The notes under the pieces were generated by a model. It made no database searches, had not been told where the DNA came from, and saw only the letters and a program-made list of their open reading frames with translations. 64,000 nucleotides of DNA from Homarus americanus (Eukaryota > Arthropoda > Malacostraca > Decapoda > Nephropidae). Shown here in pieces: positions 11,895 through 24,500 of the stretch (positions within the stretch are counted from its first letter, which is position 1; each line of letters opens with the position of its first letter). The DNA lies in contig NW_024756914.1 of the NCBI RefSeq assembly GCF_018991925.1, positions 6,359,217 to 6,423,216 on the forward strand, given 5' to 3'. The translations under genes and the position numbers were made by a program.

Positions 11895-14510
11895 TTAAGA
11901 TGTTCTGGGAGGGTCGAGGCAGCTGTCCCAATCTGGCCACAGGCGATCTTTAAGACGGCGATGGTACTGCTGAAGATTGCGGAAGTCATCTGGCAAGAAA
12001 CAACAGTATTTAGTTTTATCACTCGTTTCACTTTTCATCCGCGCACCGATAGAGTTGTGGGAAGGAACAGAAGGCTCCATCCGCCGTTAAAACTAATTTG
12101 TTAATGCATTATCTTACACGAATATTCATTGGGTACAAAACAAGTCATCATCAATACGTGGGTTTTACTGATGACAAGTGATGTTTGTTACAGTGCCGGG
12201 GATGATGTCGTATGCACCATGACGTCCTCTCCTTGCTTGACGTCATGAACAACTATTCTTAGACTGACACTCACAAAGGCAAAGATAGACAGGGGATAAA
12301 CAACACACAAACACAGCTGTCCTTTGATGGGTTAATCCTGTGACGTGTTGGTATAATGTTATCATCTTGAAACCTCAGGATCTGTATTCGTAAATGTTAA
12401 TTGTGAATGAATAGATTGAAATATCCTACTACAGTATTATCTGAAGAAATAAGTTTGAGAAAAAGGTAAAAATCTTCAGACACAAACTTTCACTGTAGTT
12501 CAAGATTAATAAGACATGAAATATTCCCCAAATTATTCTGATTTTTGTATTACTCAACAACCTTTCAAATCGGTAATAATTAATGAACTTTTAATCATAG
12601 TTTGCCAGATGACTCACTATTAAGCATGATGATGTAGGGTGATCCGGGGTAATTCCACAGAAGCTGAGATAGAAAGCCGAACACTGTGCAGTCCACCTCA
12701 CATGGCTCCTCCCCCATCAGGAAAGGCTTCTCTCCTGCGTCACCAGAAGAGATTATTTAACACAGATGAAAGTCAGATACAAGTATGTTTTTATAGTTAA
12801 CGAAGGAAGTGATCATTAATGTGAGTAGACAAACACTTCATACCAGTTTCTAGCTAAACAGTAAATACATCTTCAAGAAACTGGAACAATTTTAACTTAT
12901 CACTTAACTTGTGTATTTATCGAAGTTGGAGAAACATAACAGTAAAAAAAGATGACTGACTGGCAAATTTCAATAAAAAACTTCTTTATCCTTCCATTTA
13001 CCCAAGTAATGAGAGAGAGCAGCCAGGTCCTGTTTGACCATGTGCTGCACCTGACTGTGAGTGTGTCTTCCTACGCCTTGTATCTTGAGCGCCTTGATCA
13101 TCCTGCGCCGTAGATAAGGAAACAGGAGGTAGTAGTAGAGGGGTATGTGAGACATGCCCTGCCTTATCCCTTGTCCGTAGTCGGTAACGTAACGCCAGTC
13201 CCGTAGACACCTGTCAGAGAAGCTTCATGTAACTAAACGAAAAAATAGTTCCATTTTCTTGTGGTGAAATACGAAAAAGTCCTCAGTCACCTGTTCAAGT
13301 CTTTAACTCGTCCATAAGTGATACTCAGTCCTACCATGCTAGGTGCTCGCTGACCATTAGGCTAAATGCCCTCGCTACCGCCTGCTGCTCCTTCGTCAGT
13401 AGTTTGCTCTCGAAGTTCTTGTCATACTGCCGCCCAAGTCGTTCCATGATCAGTTGTGAGTCAGCCACCTCCTCACCATTAAGAGTAATCCAAGGACACA
13501 GAGCTTTGGGTCCTAAAGGTTCTTCATAGTCCACCTGAGGTAATGACGAGTACGAGTGTTAAGCCAGAGTCCAGGTACAAAGGACTCGGGGGTCAGGAGG
13601 GAGACAAAGATAATTAATAAGGGAAGACAGATATTATGAGTGAGTCTGAGGATATCCTATCAGGGAAGTTAGAGTGAGTGTTAAAAGTAATTTCCTAATT
13701 AACTGTAACTCAGATCTTAAAAGTAATTGTAGTTATAACTAATTAATTTCTCCCATAACCTTAAGTACAATATAGTCATTGTGGTGAGGTTGGAATAGTT
13801 AGTCTACTTATGTCAATTGTCTAAGTATAATATTTACATAACTTAAACACAATAATATTATCATTACCATAGTGCTTAAATATCCGACTAATGTTTACAC
13901 TCAACTTGTCATCACAGGTAGATAATCATCAATACCTCGTGATACTGAAGACTGTCTACCTAAACATTTTCAGTGACTAGAAAATCTTTAAGTGTGTGTC
14001 ATATTGTTCCTCACTCACAAGATCTATTGTGTCATAGTCATAAACTTAAAGAATAATTCTTGCACCTCACTTACCTGGTATGTGATCTGAGCAAGGCGGA
14101 GGTAAGTCTCGAGCTTCAAGACAAAGGGGGACATGTTGGGGGTGTAGCGGCCCTTGGGGAAGGCGTGTACTATCACTACGTCCTGCCCAGCGTTGGCCCA
14201 CCTCTCCCTGCCGGGTAACTGAACACATTACTGACGTGTAACGTTAAGCCTAGACAAACATGAACACCATAAATTACGTATTACAGTGTATCAAGAATTA
14301 TGGATAAAACGTGTTTAATATAATTGGGTGTTTGGAAAGGTAATTCTACAACCTTCTCTTCTTGTGGACGTAGTAGCGGTAGACGCGAGCAGCGCCCCAG
14401 AGAAGGAGAAAAGCCACCCCCAAAGACCTCTTCCTCGTCCGACCACACATCCACCGCACACCCCCACACACCCACACAGCGCCACCACCTGCTGCTGCCA
14501 CACCCTCCAT
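11895..14510 (-). CDS. faxc-like: FAXC-like (failed axon connections family) protein, gene A
   Basis: Six coding exons on the minus strand: 14510-14353, 14207-14075, 13534-13335, 13210-13002, 12734-12618 and 11989-11895. They total 912 nt, or 303 aa plus TAA, with intron phases 2,0,2,1,1 and GT/AG borders throughout. The start is the ATG just after a TTGCAG acceptor, as in genes B and C, so an untranslated first exon is expected upstream. Residues about 1-30 are Gly/Cys/Arg rich. A hydrophobic anchor (about 29-46) is followed by a basic KKRR stretch. The N-terminal thioredoxin-like half carries SPFVLKLETYLR, then CPWITLNGEEVADSQ. The C-terminal helical half carries GVGRHTHSQVQ, QDLAALSHYLG, FLMGEEPCEVDC and, at the end, LWPDWDSCLDPP. 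These are hallmarks of the FAX/CDR family (GST_N_4 plus GST_C_6 type, related to metaxin). Known members act in axon development (fly fax) or metal stress (worm cdr-1); the role here is unknown. Assembly confidence is high; exact substrate or partner cannot be read from the sequence. Confidence 0.9.
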
Positions 14511-15643
14511 GCTGCAATACCACATAATTATACTATATAGTGAGGCAAATATCGTAAACGGTGCAACTACCTGCCAAAGTGTTGGTACTGTCTCAGTGGC
14601 CATAAATGAAATACCATGAATAAATATGGAATAAATATTATGACACAAGAACAGTGAAGAACTTCCTACCAGAGAACATTGACTCACGACTGTTACATCC
14701 TCCAGGCTGGAGGTACTGTACAAAGATCAGGACGTGATTAGAGACACAAGTAATGTAACATCTCCCCCACCCCCCCCCCCTGTCCAAATTACCCACCTGT
14801 GGTTAATTACCCATAAGTTTGGAAACACTGTCAGTCAACGAATGCAATGCGTAGTGTCTCTGTTGCTACCCAGGAATCTGCCCGTACCAAGGACAAGTTG
14901 GACGACAACCCTCGCCTTGTTTAACGGCGTGAAGCACACAAGTCACATCACACACAGCACATGTATATATCACTTAACTCAAAGATCAATACCTGGCCTT
15001 ATGTCCTCAAAGTTTTGTCCTGTGTAGCCGTTATAGCTACACCAACCTGGACTTGGTTTTGGACTTATCCTCTTCACCTTTCGTCTATAACTGTTGAGAA
15101 AATAGTTGTATGCACCTTCCCGGGCGAGTTCCTGCTTATCATCAGTGGTTAAGTTACCAAACGTCGCTAGAAAATGTGAATGATGCCACACTGATATAAA
15201 TACGCGGTAACTCACTCAAGTTTTTAGTTGACAAAAGACGAGTATTATTTTTTCATGTCATTGATGAATTATGATAAATTTGAGTCAATAAACGTAAATT
15301 TTAAAAGACGTAATACATCCATATCGCAGTGGTTACAGAGTCTCTTATACTGATTACATATACTCGTTGATAAAATGGTGCAATGATAAGTTGCTCTGGT
15401 CGAAACATCTTATTTGATTCCTGCTTTAAGTAACCTGTCAATCTATAACATAATACAAGTGATACATATGACGTTCAGCCTCACCTTGACTGTCTATTTG
15501 TCTATCCCTATCTAGATTCAGTAAAGGACAGTTGTTACCAAGATCACACTTGTAACAACGATTGACCTCAAAATATTCCACCGATATCAAGGTTTGTTAT
15601 GAATAGTTTAAGGTCACGGTATCAATGGTAAGACTGTACATAA

Positions 15644-15770
15644 AAATTGCAGGTATACTAACAGTGGTGAACAGCGAGTCTATTCGATCAAAGATAAGCA
15701 ATGGATGGATGACAGGTGTGGATATTAGATGGACAAGGTGGCAGGTCATCCTACGTGTATTGGTTGCGAC
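15644..15770. repeat. dispersed duplicated segment, copy 2
   Basis: Partner of 10154-10325. It lies in the intergenic region between the divergent genes A and B, in the same orientation as copy 1. Confidence 0.7.
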
Positions 15771-15999
15771 ATATACTCGTGTGAGGCCGGAGTGAAGGAG
15801 TGAGCGGCAGTATTCTAGGATGGGTGGTCTGGGTCGGATATACGAGACGTTTGCTTTGATCAGCTGTAGCTACGATTATTAGTCCATATACTAAGCTAAG
15901 TTTCTTGCAGACGCTGCAGGTCTGTTATTGGAGGGAGAGACAGAGAACGTGAGGAACCATTGATAAGAGCGGATGCGCCACTGTACAGCAGCCTAGATA

Positions 16000-16075
16000 T
16001 CCACATACCGGTACAACACTCTCAGTCTCAGTTTGACAGGTGCCGGGCGTAGAAGGTTCAGCAATTTGTTAACAA
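16000..16075 (+). other. candidate untranslated first exon end of gene B
   Basis: Gene B coding begins immediately after an acceptor at 16781-16782, so a 5' noncoding exon must exist upstream. A good donor (AACAA followed by GTGAGTG) lies at 16076. The left limit given here is arbitrary; no TATA box or initiator could be assigned. Confidence 0.35.
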
Positions 16076-16783
16076 GTGAGTGTGATACAACAAACATTTC
16101 ATCATGTAAAGGATTTTAACTTGCCTAAAAACGAGTGTGGTTGTCGTGTGTTCACCCAGAGTCAGCCAGAGAGTGCATGTGGACTTTCTATAGGTCTGGT
16201 ACACTGTTACATGGTGAAGGGTGTTGGCCTGGACGTATGATTGCCATGTTCAGAAATTACTTTTATCTTATTTTTTACTGGTGCCCAATTACAAGTGATG
16301 ATTTTTATTAACTTTATAACTCGTGGTTCTGTCAGTTGTGTGTACGTTAAGGAAGCCAGCTATACGTGGCTATCATTGGTAGAATGAAAAATATTTTCCG
16401 TGATAAGCTGATGTGCTGTAATGTGCATACCACGTCCACATAATTTGAATGTTTTTTCTATACCGACTAAATGAATTAACACAAAATTAACTTTTACCAG
16501 GGTAGGAGTTAATTTAAAGAAAGTAATCACTTGCAGATTTTTATGAAAATTTTTTATCAGCGCCAACAGGCGTAAACAACACTGCCACTACCTGACTCAT
16601 TCTCTCACTGACGCAGAAACTGTACTCAATGAAGGGGAAAATTTCCTAGTTATTATTTTTTTATTTATTTATTCATTTATTTTTTTGCCGGAATTACATC
16701 GCAGTTCGCATTTAAAATTTCCCAAAGAATTGTTATCTTTAATTTGGGTTTAGTTAGTAATATTTTTTATTTTCGTTTACAGG

Positions 16784-18761
16784 ATGAATATGGGGGGTGA
16801 AGTAGAAACGAGTGTGTCTGAAGGCTGGCAGTGGAGTAACCTTGTGCCAGTCATCACAACCCTCGTCATCCTAGTAGGGGCGTCACGCACCTATAACATC
16901 ATCGTCAAAACCAACCGCAGGTGAGAACATGCGTGTGAATTACTCAACCTACACATACTACCCATGTTAAAAATTCCTTAGCGATAAGTATAACTGTCCT
17001 GAGCGTTAATTAAATGCTCTCTCATTTATGAAAACCAATGTATGAGATGGATATTACAGAAAGCTATTTTAATTTTTGTCTATTTGAATTATTAGATGTT
17101 TTTAAGGGAATAATACGAGAGTAAATAAAGAATAAGGAGGTTGTGTGGTCAGGTGGAGGTGGTGTGAGGCGGGGCGGGATGTAGTGGTGCTTCACTGCCC
17201 AGGAAGAGGACGCTTCGCCCCCAGTATGTCTCCCTTCGTTCTCAAGCTGGAAACCTTCCTACGCTTCGCCAACATAACTTACAAGGTAACTACAGTAATG
17301 TATTGGGTTGTGAGCTAAGTTAGGGTTTTTATATCATCGCTAAATTCAGTGTTAAAAATTCTCCGTTAGTCTTTTAAGTTCACTTCGACCTCGAAATCTT
17401 TGCAGTTGGACTTCGAAGAACCTTTTGGAGTTAAGGATAAGACTCCGTGGGTGACCTTCAATGGGGAGGAGCTGACAGACTCGCAGCTGGTGATAGAGAG
17501 ATTCACCCAGCACTTCCACCTGAAGAACACACTGACGAAGGAGCAGCGAGCCGTGGCCAAGGCCTTCACCACCATGATGGACGAACACCTCATCTGGTGG
17601 GTGACACTTGTTCCTTGTCGACTGGGTTTTTTTTTCATCTTATTAGACAAAAATTTTCCCTTTATCCTTATTTAATAAGACAATCCTCGGTTGTTCCCCA
17701 CGCGGCGAGACTGGAAACTGCCACATTCCTTCGTCTTCATCTGGCGATATCTTCACATGTATTTTATATCTGGTGAGACATGTACCTCATGTGTACCTCT
17801 CACAGCTTATAAAGTTAAACACTTTGCTGAGACACAACTACTCGCCAGCCACATCTAACCAGCACCCTCCTCCAGGGGCCTGAGAGTGTGGCGCTACGAT
17901 ATCGACCGCGGCGCTGGATTCCGGGAGTGCTTCCACCATCTGCCCTTTTATATGAGCTTGGGCATTCCAGTCATATGCTGGAAAATGAGAAGGGCACTGT
18001 GGGAGCAGGGCATCGGCCGCCACTCTTTCAAGCAGGTCCAGGACTTCGTCAGGCAGGATTTGACGGCCGTGTCTGACTTCTTGGGTAGGTTGTGTAACTT
18101 CACCGAGTTTGGCTATGCCACCAGGTTGTCATACTTTTAGAAATGCGTCTTTTTGTCTATAATAACTTAAAACAAATTTATGTCATTACTATATGGTTAT
18201 AAACCTTTGGATTTAGCTGTGACACGAAGAGGGAGGGGGGGGGGCAGGCAAACTTGTGTGTGTGTGTGTATTACGTTACTGTTAATCTGGTCACTTCATT
18301 ACCCTCCCTCACCTTTGTTTATGTTGACGTTGTGCTCACTTCGTCACTCTCATAACCCGCCCCTCTCACCTGAGCACTCCACCATAGCGACCCCTGACGG
18401 TAAACAACAGACTTGATTATTTGGGACGAATTCTGCCACTTGAACTTTAGTCGATAACCTGGTGACCAACTCTTATCAGTAGCGTTCCTCAGCTGCTCTC
18501 ACTGATTACACTTTCCTTGGGATAGATTTAGGCTTCATGTTTAATTTAAATATTAGTGTTATGGACTTCACATTGTAGCTTCATCTGCGAGCTTGATTTT
18601 GAGGTAAATGTATAAATAATAAATTACTCCATTCCCATAGGTGACAAGAGCTACTTGATGGGGGAGGAGGTCAGCACCGCGGACTGTGTGGTGTTCGCCC
18701 ACCTGGCCAACATTGTTTACAACTACCGCCGCTCACCCTTCCACATCATGGTTACTGGTAC

Positions 18762-18806
<45 letters not shown>

Positions 18807-19358
18807 GTAATATAAGTGGTTCCTCAGATTTCATTACAACCTAAATTATTTATTATATTTATTACCTGATACTAAGTTATCATAACAAGAATACCTTTTC
18901 TAACTAAATCAACCCCTAACTTGTCCCCAGAAATGGAAATACTGCTTGTGTTAGGTATGACTAAACTAACCTGTGTTGCAAAAGTTAATTCAGGCGTTGG
19001 TATGAACGTATAATATGACCATCGATCAGTATAGAGACACCCGATAACAGTCCAATAGTTGCACCATAATGCTCATAAAGTTTCATATAGGCTTACAAAT
19101 ATAATAATGCTGTTGCTAACGATAGTATGTGGGGAAACATATATACCTGGACTTTTATTTGTGGTTTAAAACGTAAATAACTTTTGGTGTTTATTTATTT
19201 GTAAATTTTATTGTGCAGAGGAGCTGGTTAACCTGCGGGAATATGTGGAGCGCGTCAGGAACACTGTGTGGCCCGACTGGCAGAGGTGTTTGGATCCACC
19301 ACAGAATCAGCACCTAGACATACCTGACTCCATGAGATTCGGAAATATTCTCCTATAA
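16784..19358 (+). CDS. faxc-like: FAXC-like (failed axon connections family) protein, gene B
   Basis: Six coding exons: 16784-16920, 17153-17285, 17406-17596, 17876-18084, 18641-18757 and 19219-19358. They total 927 nt, or 308 aa, with the same intron phases as gene A and identical lengths for exons 2 (133), 4 (209) and 5 (117). The start ATG follows a TTTACAG acceptor by one base; a second in-frame ATG lies two codons on. One membrane segment (about residues 20-34) is followed by basic residues. The family motifs are clear: DVVVLHCPGRGRF, SPFVLKLETFLR, TPWVTFNGEELTDSQ, GIGRHSFKQVQ, LMGEEVSTADCVVFAHL and VWPDWQRCLDPP. Exon 2 matches gene A at 28 of 45 residues in my hand alignment. The C-terminal tail is about 15 residues longer than in A. 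Gene B is head to head with gene A and upstream of C in the same orientation. The product is probably a membrane-anchored GST-fold protein of unknown substrate. Confidence 0.92.
18765..18803. repeat. (TC)n in gene B intron 5
   Basis: Dinucleotide tract starting seven bases after the exon 5 donor. Confidence 0.9.
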
Positions 19359-19363
19359 ATAAA
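19358..19363 (+). terminator. AATAAA overlapping gene B stop; second copy at 19624
   Basis: AATAAA starts on the last base of the gene B stop codon. Another lies at 19624-19629, which would leave a 3' UTR of about 290 nt and is the more usual arrangement. Confidence 0.45.
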
Positions 19364-19794
19364 CTGGTCAACTTAAGGTGGAAAACTAAAGGCAGCAACT
19401 CTATATAGTGACAGCAAACATTTTCATACAAACAGTTCAAGTTGAAGACACTTTTGGAAGGTGTAGTTGCTTGAACGAACTTGATTTGATTCTTTAGTGG
19501 TTTGCCTTACGCTACTATAGAGGATAAGTGACTTCATCAGTCATCCTGTCTAAGTCAGTATGTGCTTATTGATGGGGTTACTTTAAGACTGTCATCCTGT
19601 AATTATCAAAACTTGTAGGTACAAATAAACATTAGCTGCATCACCTGTATTCAGTACGGCACTTCCTATGACAGGTGCTCACTTGCCACACTCACTGTCT
19701 GTAAATATCAACACGTATTAATACAGGTTTACACCAAAGAAAATAGTACCCTGAAATGCACACAACAAATCATGCACGTATTAACTTTGTCTGA

Positions 19795-20110
19795 AATCTA
19801 ACAAAAAAAATATTAAAACAAATTAGGTAGTTTAGTTCTGATCTAACTCTTAAGAACTGTGAGGTAAACTTTTTCGGACTGAGAATTGTGAACTCTTGTA
19901 TCAATCTGCCAGAGAGTTGCGAAGGCACTGAGTTTAAGTGAGCTCCTTCAAAACCAGACTTGACCAACACTGGAGCAGGTACAGGAGCCAGTACAGGCCA
20001 GTACTTGCCAACAGTGTGTAACAGAGACGTTACCGACCGCCCAGGAGGATAAAAGTAAAATTAAAAAACTAGGGCTGGCTCTGGCCACCTTAGACACACT
20101 CTAACGATTA
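19795..20110 (+). mobile_element. decayed non-LTR retrotransposon 3' fragment
   Basis: With stops ignored and frames patched, the plus strand shows the end of a reverse-transcriptase ORF as found in CR1/jockey-type elements: FFGLRIVNSC, NLPESC, then a segment like FKTRLDQHWSRYR and a trailing ACTAGGGCTGGCT. It lies between genes B and C. A related copy is at 22095. Confidence 0.6.
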
Positions 20111-20394
20111 AATAAACAACAATGAGACGGACGTGAGCTGATTAGTAAACAGACCTTCAAAATATTGTTCGTCGTCATGAACGAGAAAGAGACGCCTAAA
20201 CTACACTCTCACTTTCAGTCCTCGTACTGAACACACCCAGAGCCTGTGAGTTGCCAGCTAGGGATCGCGGGACAGTCTGTAGGTGTATCTCGGGTTACTA
20301 TCACAGAGTGGCGAAACAGCTGATTACACGTGAATCAGGCGTTTGGAATATTGTGTCATAATCAGTAATATATTATCAGTTAGAGAATTGGTGT

Positions 20395-20406
20395 CGAGGC
20401 AGGAAG
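20395..20406 (+). other. candidate donor end of gene C leader exon
   Basis: Gene C also starts right on an acceptor. Between genes B and C the clearest donor is GGAAG followed by GTGAGAAG at 20407, just before a (GT)n tract. The upstream limit of the exon is not visible; this is an inference from splice consensus only. Confidence 0.25.
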
Positions 20407-21030
20407 GTGAGAAGTGTGTGTGTGTGTGTGTGTGTGTACACCAATACAGGTATAGTATAAGGATTTCAATCGCCTGTTGACATCTTAACACGCAGTAGGT
20501 AAATACTGCACATTGTATCGTGTCATCTTTAGCTCACGTGGTTTAAAGGAAATGCCAAGAGATAATCGCTACCCTGCCAACGTCCACGTCATCCGGTCAG
20601 TTTAGTATGTGGCTGGTTTAGTAGCCTTGAGACGAACACTGTCAGCTGGCCTCAGTCACCTAGTGCCTGTAACACAAATCCTTTTTGTTAAACTCGTGCT
20701 CGTTGTGTGTCGTTTTCATCATTGACAGGATAAAGTTTAGTGTCATTTTCATCTGTGGTGGTAAATAATAGTGTCGTTGTCATCACTAATATAGTGAAGA
20801 ATAATGTCATATTCATCTTTGACTGATATATTGTAATTTTCTTTGTGACTATAGTGATGTTTTTATTAGTCGTACGGGATAGTGTTATTATCTTGGTGGG
20901 CGGTAAAGTAGTGTTATTTCCTTAGATAGTGTCACTTTGGTGTTATACTAGTCTCAAACATATGTTCAGTTTGTGTCATTTTCTGTAAAAAAAAATACTT
21001 TTTGTCATTATCAATACCAGTTGCCGTAAA

Positions 21031-21262
<232 letters not shown>

Positions 21263-21555
21263 CCTGGATCACGCGCACCTACAGTGATTTACTTGCATAT
21301 ATATACCGTATAAACATCCTTAAAAAGTCGTATAGTGTTAATATGTGTTGTTTATAAACTCAAATTTACCCTTGATGGCATGTTAAAATAATGCAACAAA
21401 ATTTTACTGTTTTCCCGCCTCAACTGCTTAGATGATTTACGCCGTTATGTCAGAGGTTATCGGTTGATAATTAGCGACGGTTATCCAAGCGCTAATTGAC
21501 TGGTAAGGCGTCTCAAAACACTATTCACTAAGTCAGTTTACTTTCCCTCCAACAG

Positions 21556-24500
21556 ATGGCAGGAGTGAGCGAGACGGAGGCGTCTTGTGGGTGGGTGTCC
21601 GTTGTGATGACCGTGGCGCTGCTCCTGGGGTCCGTGTATGTGTATCGGTACGTGATCAAGATGAACAGAAGGTACGTGCATGGCCAACAGGAGAATACTG
21701 TACGTATGAATGAGGTCTTAGGAACTCTCTAAAATATTGAGAATTTCCTGGTTTCAGTAACAGATAAAAATGATGAATTTTGTGTTGTATATTTAGGGTT
21801 TTGTATAACGTTATTAACTTATTAGGCCAGCATAGTGTACTTTACTGTGGATGTGAAATGCGACTTCCTAAAGAAAAATAATGGGGCAATTTTATAAGAA
21901 AAAATGGATAGACAGCTTTTGGGGATGATATTTATTTTTGAAATAAAAGGTAATGTCAGACAAGTCCGCCTCAGTATAATGTTGGCGAGACAGCAATGCT
22001 AGCAGTACCGTTAAGTTAGTAAGGTATAGAAATATACAGTGGTTGGAATATATTGAGAGTGCGTGGAACAATGAGGTGCTTCCCCGAGAAAACTGCAGAC
22101 TGTAATTTAATTGAAAATGTCCAAAAGAGGGCCTCCTGACTGGTGCCTACATATAGAGCACCTCAGGTACCCAGGGAGATTAGAACTCCTACAGTTGCCT
22201 AGCTTATACTAAAGATGGTCACCTCAGAGGACATTACTCAGTTTTGTGTTCATACCTGGAACTAGCGGATGCCCGCCCCACAAATTAAAAAAATTGTCAG
22301 AACAAACATTTTTGGAGTGAGAGTGTGAGATTATTGAAAAGAAGGCTTGGCCAACACTGAAGCAGGTTTAGATACATTCTGACCATCCATTCAACCAGCT
22401 ATGAAACTGATCAGTGGCGAAGAGGATAAAGTGAAGAGACGGAGGATAGGGAATCATTTACTACCCTAGGGCTAGACTTTAACAGCAACGACGAATATTC
22501 CTCGTATCAGTATATACCGTTTTCTGTCATACCAGTGGTCGTATTCAAAGAAAATATCATTACGGTAAACTAACAAAAACCTATAATTAAAAAGTCGATA
22601 GGGTGCTTTTGTTATTGTTTACCATACACCATGTAAGACAAAAGAATTTTAATGATTGTAATTAGTTTGAATTACGACCATCTAACACTACTATCACCAC
22701 CACCAACTTACACCACCACTCACTACCACCTACCACCTAGCATCAATTAACACCACCATCATCACCAATTTCCCCCACTATCTACCATCATTTTCCCCCA
22801 CCACCACCCATCATCACCTAACACCACCACTTACCCCACCTCCTCCCGCAGAAGGAGGTGGCGCCAGGCAGGGAAGGACGTGGTCGTGGTTCACTGCCCT
22901 TCCCCAGGACTCTTCACTCCCTGCGTCTCACCCTTCGTCATGAAGTTCCTCACTTACCTCCGCCTCGCCCAGATCCCTTATCAGGTGTGTGTAAGGAACT
23001 AAGTTAGTGACTGTAAGGGTACCCGTATGTAGGTGACTGTTTATGTGGGTGACTGTGTTTTCTATTTATGTAGGTGACTGTTTATGTGACTGTTGTTGAC
23101 TATAAAGACCATATAATTGTACCGTAAGTTATATTTATAGGAGACTGTATATAACTGTATATAAGTGACTGTATGTACAAAAGTAACTGTGTATGACTAT
23201 GTAGGTGATTGTACGTCACTGAGTGTAGGAAGGTGGATGCGGTTGTCTGGTGTTGACTAACGGATGAAGGGTTTAATCTAGAGAGGAGATGAAGTTCCTT
23301 AATTAGGTGGGGCTAAAAAAAAACTGGAGGGTTGGAGTTAATTTCCACTCAAGAGAATTAGTTTTATAAAGAGGTAGATGTGTGTGTATACTGTTTGTTA
23401 GTGTACAGTACTTTGTTTATGTTCATTTCCTTTGTGTTTTAGTGTTGTTTGTTTATGTTTGTGGGGTTTTGTATATATGTAGAGAGAGATCCTAAATTTT
23501 GCATAACACACCTTTATTTTTTTTCGCCCACTGACGTAACCATACCTTCATGTCTTCTGTACTCCCCAGCTTGATCATGAAGAGCCCTTTGGCCAGCGAG
23601 GTTTGTGTCCGTGGATGACGGTGAATGGGGAGGGGCTGGCAGACTCCCAGTTGATGATTGAGTGGCTGGGACAACACTTCCATAAGAACTTCACCAAGAG
23701 ACTGACGGAGACGCAGCAGGCAGTGGCCAGAGCCTTCACCATTATGATAGACGAACACCTCTGCTGGTGAGGCAATAATTACTGACAAGTTTTTTATGTC
23801 ACGTTTTGTTTTATTTATACAGTACTCCATAATACTACTTTCATTGCCACCACCACTACTATAATTGCCACAACTACTACTATAATTGTCACCACCACTA
23901 CCCTATAATTACCACCACCACCACTACTACCATATACCTACACACCCAGGTGTCTGAGGGAGTGGCGATTCAAGGTGGACAACGGGAGGAACCTGGTGGA
24001 GGCGATGAGGCAGCCCTGGTATGTGCACATCTTTAAGTACTTCTTCGTGGAGGCCAGGAAGCAGACCCTGTGGCACCAGGGTATGGGCAGACACACCCAT
24101 ACCCAAGTCCAGCATATGACCCAAATGGATCTGCACGCCCTCTCTACCTACCTTGGTCAGTCAGTCAGTTTTAGTTCGCATCTTAGAATAACTTACGAGA
24201 TATGACTTTCACTTTAAACCATTGAGTACACTTATATATGTGACGTCGTAGTTCATAAAACAGGTAACATAAAGGTGTGGATATTACAGGTGAGAAGCCC
24301 TACCTGATGGGGGAGGAAGCCAGTGAGGTAGACTGTTCCATGTTCGCCTTCTTGTCTAATATCTTGTACAACTACAGCCGCTCCCCATACTACACCACCA
24401 TCACTGGTTAGTACCGTGCATTGTTGTTCTTGTGGTGGAGGGAAGATAAGTTTTTTTTTTTCCATGTTAAATTTTTGCTTTGCTACTTTATGTTGTCCAT

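Noticed and set aside
14979..15215. 78-codon minus-strand ORF upstream of gene A
   Set aside because: Homology with genes B and C places the gene A start at 14510; this frame does not join it and shows no family motif.
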